From: Bidens hawaiensis
Taxonomy: Eukaryota > Streptophyta > Magnoliopsida > Asterales > Asteraceae
Length of the DNA stretch: 64,000 nt
NCBI GenBank assembly: GCA_021521415.1
Contig: JAIQDT010003542.1
Location: 232,707-296,706, forward strand
Direction of reading: 5' to 3'
A program made the translations under genes and the position numbers. The notes beneath the pieces were generated by a model, which made no database searches, was not told the DNA's origin, and saw only the letters and a program-made list of their open reading frames with translations. Positions 57,790 through 64,000 of this stretch are shown here, one piece after another. The stretch's first letter is position 1; each line of letters starts with the position of its first letter.

Positions 57790-59737
57790 TGTAAGACCCC
57801 GAACCCCGGGAACCTCACAGTTGGTAATCATTCAAACACTCGTAAAATTTAATAAACTTAAAAACCGTTTCTTCCATTAAAACAAACGTATAAGAGTATC
57901 AATTTTGCGGGAAAACATGAAAAATGAAATAAGTTCCCAAAACCCGGGAATTTTGCCCAAAATCCAATGTAATTATAACTTTTATAAGTTTCCTTGAAAT
58001 AAAATATTCATAACAATTCTTCCTTCCAGTATGCCCTTCACCATCCAAGTAGCTCCGTGCACGTCCAAGCGATAAGGCATCCTCTTCCAAATCCTAAAAC
58101 TTATACTAACATGCACACAAAGTCAGCTTGAGCTGAGTGAGTTCAAGTTTTAAGTAAAAGATATCAGTAGTAAAAATCATGATAGTCATACCAAAGGTTT
58201 TCTAAAAGTAAAAGGGTACATCCATCTAACCATCATTACCGAACTTAAACATCCTCATACATACATATACAAATGTATATGTAAACATCCATTCAATAAC
58301 ATCCCTATATACATAACAATATATATATATAACATCCACGTATAACATCAGGGTCGAGCAAACGTACAACCCAAACACGTAACATTAGTGCATGCAAACA
58401 CGAAGTAGGCATACACAACATCAGTAGTCGAAACGACTACAACATCGCCAAATAGAGGCCAAGAAATAATGTATATACACATATATATATTTAACATCCC
58501 AAGGCTTACCATATACTAGCAAGCCTATATAAATCATTTTAAAAACATTTCATCAAGTAAGAAAACATTTAGGTGCGCATGCTAGCCCAAAAGTAAAATG
58601 AGTTAAAAAGGGGCATCATGAACTCACCTGAGATTGATCGAATACTTGCAACGAGCTAGGAAGTTCCTAAGGGAAAAATCACAAGCAAGGGCCTGTAAAT
58701 TATACATAACGCGTTACTAAACTAGACTGTAGGAACACTCTAGCCTAATGGGCCGTACAAGCCCAACACTTTGGCCCAAGGCCCAACACTTGGCCCAAGG
58801 CCCAACACTTGGCCCAAGGCCAAACAACTTGGCCCAAGGCCCAAAGATGGTCAAATCGGGTCAATGCGCGTGAAATAATCCTTAAAACCATTTGTTAACC
58901 GAATCAGCCCCAAATGGACCAAATTCCGTCTTAAACCTTTTCATTCATCATAATTATGTCACCCGAGTTGATAGGGTTGACGGTTCCTTTTTACAACACT
59001 TACTTTAACATTTAAACGAAAATTCGCGCACCGCCGACTCGATTGACGAAGTACTAACCCCGACAGCCCCGAGCACAAAAAAAATAATTTTTCCACAGCC
59101 CTTAAACCCCCTTAGGGCTGCACGAACAGAATCGGTCGGTCACCCGATCAATTAACGCATCAAACTCAACAATTTGCAATTCTACACCGATAAACCCTAG
59201 TTTTCAAACTAAAATTGATTGACCGACCTAAACACCTCCAATGACCACGAAATTTTAATATGATGTAAATGCCATAACTGGGGATCTTTCTACACCGGAA
59301 ACTCTAATTTTAATCCACGGGAAGTGGGTCAATTGCACTCTAGCCGAAATCTGCCCAACGAAAAATTTTGGCAAAATTGAGCATCAAAACGATTAAGGGT
59401 GAGCAAAAAGAGTGTAGGGGATTGTAGTACATACCTTGAACTACCTCTAGGAACTTGGAATCGATCAAAAAGTCGAAGCGATGAAGGGGGGGGGGGCTGG
59501 AGATGGCCGATCGGCAGCTGCAATATAGGTTAGGGTTTTATTTTTTTTTATTATATAACTTAAGATATTACACTCTAGTCCTTGTAGATTCAAGTGTAAG
59601 GCAAAATGGATGGAATGGTTAGGTTCTTTAACGTACCGGGATAATGTGAAGGCTTCCGAGAAACGTCGGATGAATCCTGAGAATTATACATACTCAACAA
59701 TCTTTAATTCTTGAAATCGGAATCAACGGGCGTTACA
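57790..59737 (-). repeat. 3' LTR of chromovirus F (T2b)
   Basis: It runs TGTAAGACCCCGAACC to CGGGCGTTACA, 1,948 bp, and abuts the polypurine tract (minus AAGGGGGGTGGACT, 59,738-59,751). It contains a 20-21-bp tandem repeat GGCCCAACACTTGGCCCAAG (58,761-58,846) and a G-run at 59,486-59,496. Over the overlapping first 665 bases it differs from the 5' LTR by about 9 substitutions and 2 one-base indels, counted by eye. Confidence 0.92.
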
Positions 59738-61195
59738 AGTCCACCCCCCTTACAATGGGATTCATCCTCGAATCCCGATGTAACAGGAACAACTGCGGAT
59801 AATGCTTCCTCATCTCGTCTTCAGACTCCCAAGTAGCCTCGGAAACCCTACGGTGTCTCCACTGCACATTCACCTGCCTAACCACCTTATTCCTCAGTCG
59901 TCTCTCCTGACGGTCAAGGATAGCAATCGGTTGCTCGACGTAGTTCAGCTTACCATCGAGCTCAATATCGTCAAGAGGCCCATCCACTAAGCATTTCCTC
60001 AGATGAGACACGTGGAAAGTAGGGTGAATCCCCGCGAGCTCCTCGGGTAAATCCAGTCTATAAGCTACCTCACCAACTCAGGCCAAAATACGGAACGGGC
60101 CTATAAACCTCGGACTGAGCTTCCCCCTCTTACGAAAACGAATAATGCCCTTCCAAGGAGAAACTTTTAACATAACCCGATCCCCAACCTCAAACACAAT
60201 AGGCCTTCGCCTTTTATCTGCATAAGACTTCTGACGATCCTCTGCGGCCTTCATAAATACTTTAATCTTGTCGAGTTTCTTAGTCGTAGCCTCGACCACC
60301 TCTAAACTACCTAACTGCTTTTGACCAATGGAACCCCAACAGACTGGAGTCCTACACCTCCTACCATACAACATCTCAAACGGTGGCATCCCAATCGTGG
60401 CGTGATAACTGTTATTATACGAAAACTCCACCAACGGTAAGTGACGGTCCCAACTACCACCAAAGTCGATAACACAAGCCCGCAACATATCCTCGAGAGT
60501 CTGAATGGTCCTCTCGGACTGACCATCCGTCTACGGGAGATAAGCAGTACTAATGAGGAGTTTGGTGCCCATTTCCTCGTGAAACCTTTTCCAAAACCTG
60601 GAAGTGAAACGCGTATCCCTATCCGAAACAGTAGATACCGGCACACGTGCCTAGAGACGATCTCACGAATAAACACATCGGCCAGTTGCTCAGAATTAAA
60701 AGTCTCTCGAATCGGCAAGAAGTGAGCGCTCTTGGTCAATCTATCCACGATTACCCAAATGGTGTCATAATTACCCCTAGGAGTACGAGGCAATTTAGTC
60801 ACGAAATCCATAGTAAGATGTTCCCATTTCCACTCAGGTATTTCCAACGGCTGAAGTTTCCCAAATGGCTTCTGATGCTCGGCTTTAACCTGTAGACACG
60901 TCAAACACTTACTCACGTACTAAGCCACCTCAAATTTCATTGCAGGCCACCAATAATTTTTCTTCAAGTCTTGGTACATCTTGGTCGCGCCCGGGTGAAT
61001 AGAATAGCGCGACTTGTGTGCCTCATCCACAATTTTATCTCTGAATCCTCCATACCTCGGTATCCATAAACGACCATCCTTATATTTCACCCCATCACCT
61101 ACGTCTTCCAACAACTTTTCCTGACCCCAAATACGCTCTGACATAATCCATTCCACCTGCAATGCTTCATTCTGTACGTTGGCTATTTGTTTCAA
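59733..61195 (-). pseudogene. Chromovirus F: integrase with C-terminal chromodomain, broken
   Basis: Reading on the minus strand: the zinc-binding H-H (61,020-60,960; SIHPGATKMYQDLKKNYWWP), KCLTCLQVKAEHQKP, and the catalytic core MDFVTKLPRTPRGNYDTIWV, VDRLTKSAHFLP. A one-base deletion lies near 60,650, with a stop TAG at 60,531-60,533. After it come FSYNNSYHATIGMPPFEMLY and GDRVMLKVSPWKG, a TGA at 60,078-60,080, and a chromodomain (QVNVQWRHRRVSEATWESED) near 59,850. The chromodomain places it in the chromovirus branch of Ty3/gypsy, Tekay-like by LTR length and order. The final TAA (59,733-59,735) lies in the first bases of the LTR. Confidence 0.92.
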
Positions 61196-62447
61196 AAGTC
61201 GGGTTTGAGAATAAGCTGGTAGGATTTCACACGAATAGGTTTTGGTCTCTCCTTCCGGCTTAACGCGTCGGCCACCACGTTAGCCTTACCTGGATGGTAC
61301 ATGATCTCCAGGTCGTAGTCCTTAATCAACTCCAACCATCGACGCTGCCGCATATTCAGTTCCTTTTGTTCGAAGAAATACTTTAAGCTCTTATGATTGA
61401 TATAAATAACACAAGGAACACCGTACAATTAGTGCCTCCACAACTTAAGCGCAAACACAACCGCTGCCAGTTCTAAATCGTTGGTAGGATAATTCGCCTC
61501 GTGAGGCTTCAACTGTCGTGAGGCATAAGCGATGACTCGACCTTGCTGCATCAAAACACACCCAAGCCCCTGATAAGAAGCATCAAAATACACCACCAAA
61601 TCGTCGGTGCCATCAGGTAAAGCTAATATCGGGGCATGCGCCAATCTGTTCTTCAACTTGAGAAAAGCTTCCTCCTGTTCCGTACCCCAAACGAACTTAA
61701 CACTATTCTTAGTTAGCTTGGTTAACGAAGAGGCAATTTTCGAAAAGTCGGGAATAAAGCGGCGGGTAATACCCTGCCAAGCCCAGAAAGCTACGGATTT
61801 CAGATGGAGACTTAGGAGACTCCCAATCATTCCCGGCTTCCACCTTTGCAGGATCAACCAAAATACCCCTCGGGTTAATAACATGACCAAAGAACTGAAC
61901 CTCACGCAACCAGAAGGAACACTTAGAAAATTTTGCATACAACTTGTTCTTTCACAGAGCTTCCAAAACTTCCGAGAGATGACCGGCGTGATCGGATTCG
62001 CTTTTGGAATACACAAGGATGTCGTCGATGAATACAATAACAGAGCGATCGAGCATCGGTCTACACACCCGGTTCATAAGATCCATGAACGCCGGTGCAT
62101 TGGTCAAACCGAAAGACATCACGAGGAATTCGTAGTGCCCATAACGAGTGCGGAAGGCAGTCTTAGGAATATCTTCCTCCCGAATCTTTAACTAATGATA
62201 CCCGGACCTAAGGTCGATCTTCGAGGACCAACTAGCTCCTTGGAGCTGATCACATAAATCGTCGATCCTCGGGAGCGGGTACCGATTTTTAACAGTGAGC
62301 TTATTCAACTCACGGTAGTCAATGCACATCCGCATGCTACCGTCCTTCTTCTTAACGAACCAGACTGGGGCACCCTAAGGCGAGATGCTCGGTTGAATGA
62401 AGTCCTTGTCGAGCAAGTCTTCCAACTGGGCCATAAGTTCTTTCATC
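61196..62447 (-). pseudogene. Chromovirus F: reverse transcriptase and RNase H, broken
   Basis: RT on the minus strand has [20 protein letters not shown] (about 62,300), [40 protein letters not shown] (catalytic DD) and [20 protein letters not shown]. RNase H has [60 protein letters not shown] and [14 protein letters not shown]. In-frame stops: TAG 62,375-62,377, TAG 62,192-62,194, TGA 61,952-61,954, TAA near 61,429. A frameshift lies near 61,760. It would copy element RNA to cDNA if intact. Confidence 0.92.
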
Positions 62448-62800
62448 TCATTCGGTGCTAGACAATAAGGGTTCGAGCAACGGGTTTTGCGCCCACACAA
62501 GATCTATCTGGAACTCGACCTCGCGGTCTGGCGGCACATTTGACCAATCATCTGGAATTACATCCGGGAAATCCCGAACGATAGGAACATCACCAACGGT
62601 AGCCCTAGACACGGAAACATATTTTCCTACGGCGACCTCAACCTCAAACACATCGACTACGTGCTCGGGTGATTAATTCAACGAGGAACAGAAAGCGGTA
62701 GACACAAAACTTCTACTGGCGCCCGAATCAAATAAGACTGACGCCGGTAATTCATCAAGTAGAAAGGTATCTGAGATAACATCACGCTCCTACTTAGCTA
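62448..62800 (-). pseudogene. Chromovirus F: protease remnant and RT connector
   Basis: The minus strand reads LLDELPASVLFDSGASRSFV (aspartic protease active site DSG near 62,735), a TAA near 62,672, then VFEVEVAVGKYVSVSRATVG and DFPDVIPDDWSNVPPDREVE, the usual link from protease to RT. The N-terminal part of protease is missing. Confidence 0.85.
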
Positions 62801-63334
62801 AACAGTTGCTCATACATTCTTGAAGGAGTGAGGAATTTAAGCGGTCAAGTACCAAGGAACCCAGAGTGACAGTATGCTACGCCTCAGCTAAACAATTACG
62901 CGCAAAGCGTTCGAGAGGATGGGAAACGAACAAGAGAATTTAGGGAATAAGATAAACTTTAACGCTAACGACTCGAGAGTTAGCCAAATCCTATCCCTAC
63001 AAAGACGGAACCCTAACATAGTCAGACACAAGTGGTATTTAAAACATGGAAGGTAAGGGTAAACTGCTAATAATGTTGATCAAGTGTTATTAGTCGTTTA
63101 CTTCACCTGCCCGTTCTAAGCACCCCTGCCCCTACCCACATTAGCATTCTATCTAACACTTTACAATTACTCACATACTGGAAACTTTCAAATTCAAAGG
63201 AATGACTAAATAATTTAAAGTTACCTCTTGGCGTGCAGCTACTCGCGGTGGGCATACTAGTCTCTTTTCTTACAGTTCGAGTCCAAGCATTCGGGGATGC
63301 TCGGATCCCTCGAACCTTGGCTCTGATACCAACT
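62801..63334 (-). other. Chromovirus F leader; gag absent
   Basis: The primer binding site TTGGTATCAGAGCC (minus; about 63,319-63,332) directly follows the LTR and matches the initiator-Met tRNA type. The remaining 500 bp contain no gag core or zinc knuckle, where over 1 kb of gag is expected. Confidence 0.8.
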
Positions 63335-64000
63335 TGTAAGACCCCGAACCCCGGGAACCCCACAGTTGGTAATCATTCAAACACTCGTAAAATTTAATAA
63401 ACTTAAAAACCGTTTCTTCCATTAAAACAAACGTATTAGAGTATCAATTTTGCGGAAAACATGAAAAATGAAATAAGTTCCCGAAACCCGGGAATTTGCC
63501 CAAAATCCAATGTAATTATAACTTTTATAAGTTTCCTTGAAATAAAATATTCATAACAATTCTTCCTTCCAGTATGCCCTTCACCATCCAAGTAGCTCCG
63601 TGCACGTCCAAGCGATAAGGCATCCTCTTCCAAATCCTGAAACTTACACTAACATGCACACAAAGTCAGCTTGAGCTGAGTGAGTTCAAGTTTTAAGTAA
63701 AAGATATCAGTAGTAAAAATCATGATAGTCATACCAAAGGTTTTCTAAAAGTAAAAGAGTACATCCATCTAACCATCATTATCGAACTTAAACATCCTCA
63801 TACATACATATACAAATGTATATGTGAACATCCATTCAATAACATCCCTATATACATAACAATATATATATATAACATCCACGTATAACATCAGGGTCGA
63901 GCAAACGTACAACCCAAACACGTAACATCAGTGCATGCAAACACGAAGTAGGCATACACAACATCAGTAGTCGAAACGACTACAACATCGCCAAATAGAG
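63335..64000 (-). repeat. 5' LTR of chromovirus F, cut by window end
   Basis: It starts TGTAAGACCCCGAACC beside the primer site and is nearly identical to 57,790-58,450. The rest of the LTR and the target duplication are outside the window. Confidence 0.92.

Overview
This is plant nuclear DNA. There are no bacterial gene signals: coding density is very low, intron splice sites are visible, and the sequence is AT-rich with long (TA)n, (TTA)n and homopolymer tracts. It is packed with nested plant transposable elements. Protein features (SIRE-type copia with a long envelope-like second ORF, chromodomain gypsy elements, an F-box associated protein, an RPA-like protein) fit a eudicot. The style of the copia/envelope-like region resembles Asteraceae retroelements, but that placement is an inference.

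Layout. 1-13,183 is a nest. A broken Ty1/copia element ends with its LTR at 4,392 inside a gypsy LTR (family T1), which ends at 5,344 inside another gypsy LTR (family T2a, minus). That LTR apparently sits in an oppositely oriented T2a LTR, which is further split by three AT-rich MITE-like repeats (7.8-9.9 kb) and by a Helitron (10,108-12,858) that itself carries a 165-bp Tourist-like MITE. 13,231-23,975 is a SIRE-like copia element: gag, pol, a 2.5-kb spacer full of CGAGCA motifs, a TATA box and a long second ORF. 23,976-32,456 is a minus-strand gypsy element (T1, copy A) whose 5' LTR contains a solo LTR with a perfect target duplication. 32.5-40 kb is low-copy-looking DNA with exon-like fragments, a SINE-like sequence, a pogo/Tigger deletion derivative and a possible Helitron end. 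40,679-47,216 is a plus-strand T1 element (copy B), truncated by another T1 LTR fragment (C, to 48,916). 49,260-52,656 holds a decayed RPA-like gene on the minus strand, split by a 2.5-kb solo LTR. 53,348-54,406 is an F-box gene with an early stop. 54,707-55,666 is a non-autonomous Helitron. 56,912-57,639 holds two exons of an unknown gene, whose next intron contains a young gag-less chromovirus (57,790 to beyond 64,000).

What may be new. Family T1 carries an extra ORF between the primer binding site and gag. It is conserved to within one base of length in both copies and runs from an acidic N-terminus to a hydrophobic C-terminal tail. The SIRE-like element keeps a 314-codon acidic/proline-rich/coiled-coil ORF open while everything around it is broken. 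Three further structural points rest directly on sequence: the RPA-like exon reads straight across its solo LTR insertion, the F-box frame continues 37 codons beyond its stop, and the F element has near-identical LTRs but no gag. No complete autonomous mobile element is present. Family names T1, T2a and T2b are local labels used here for LTRs that resemble one another by eye.
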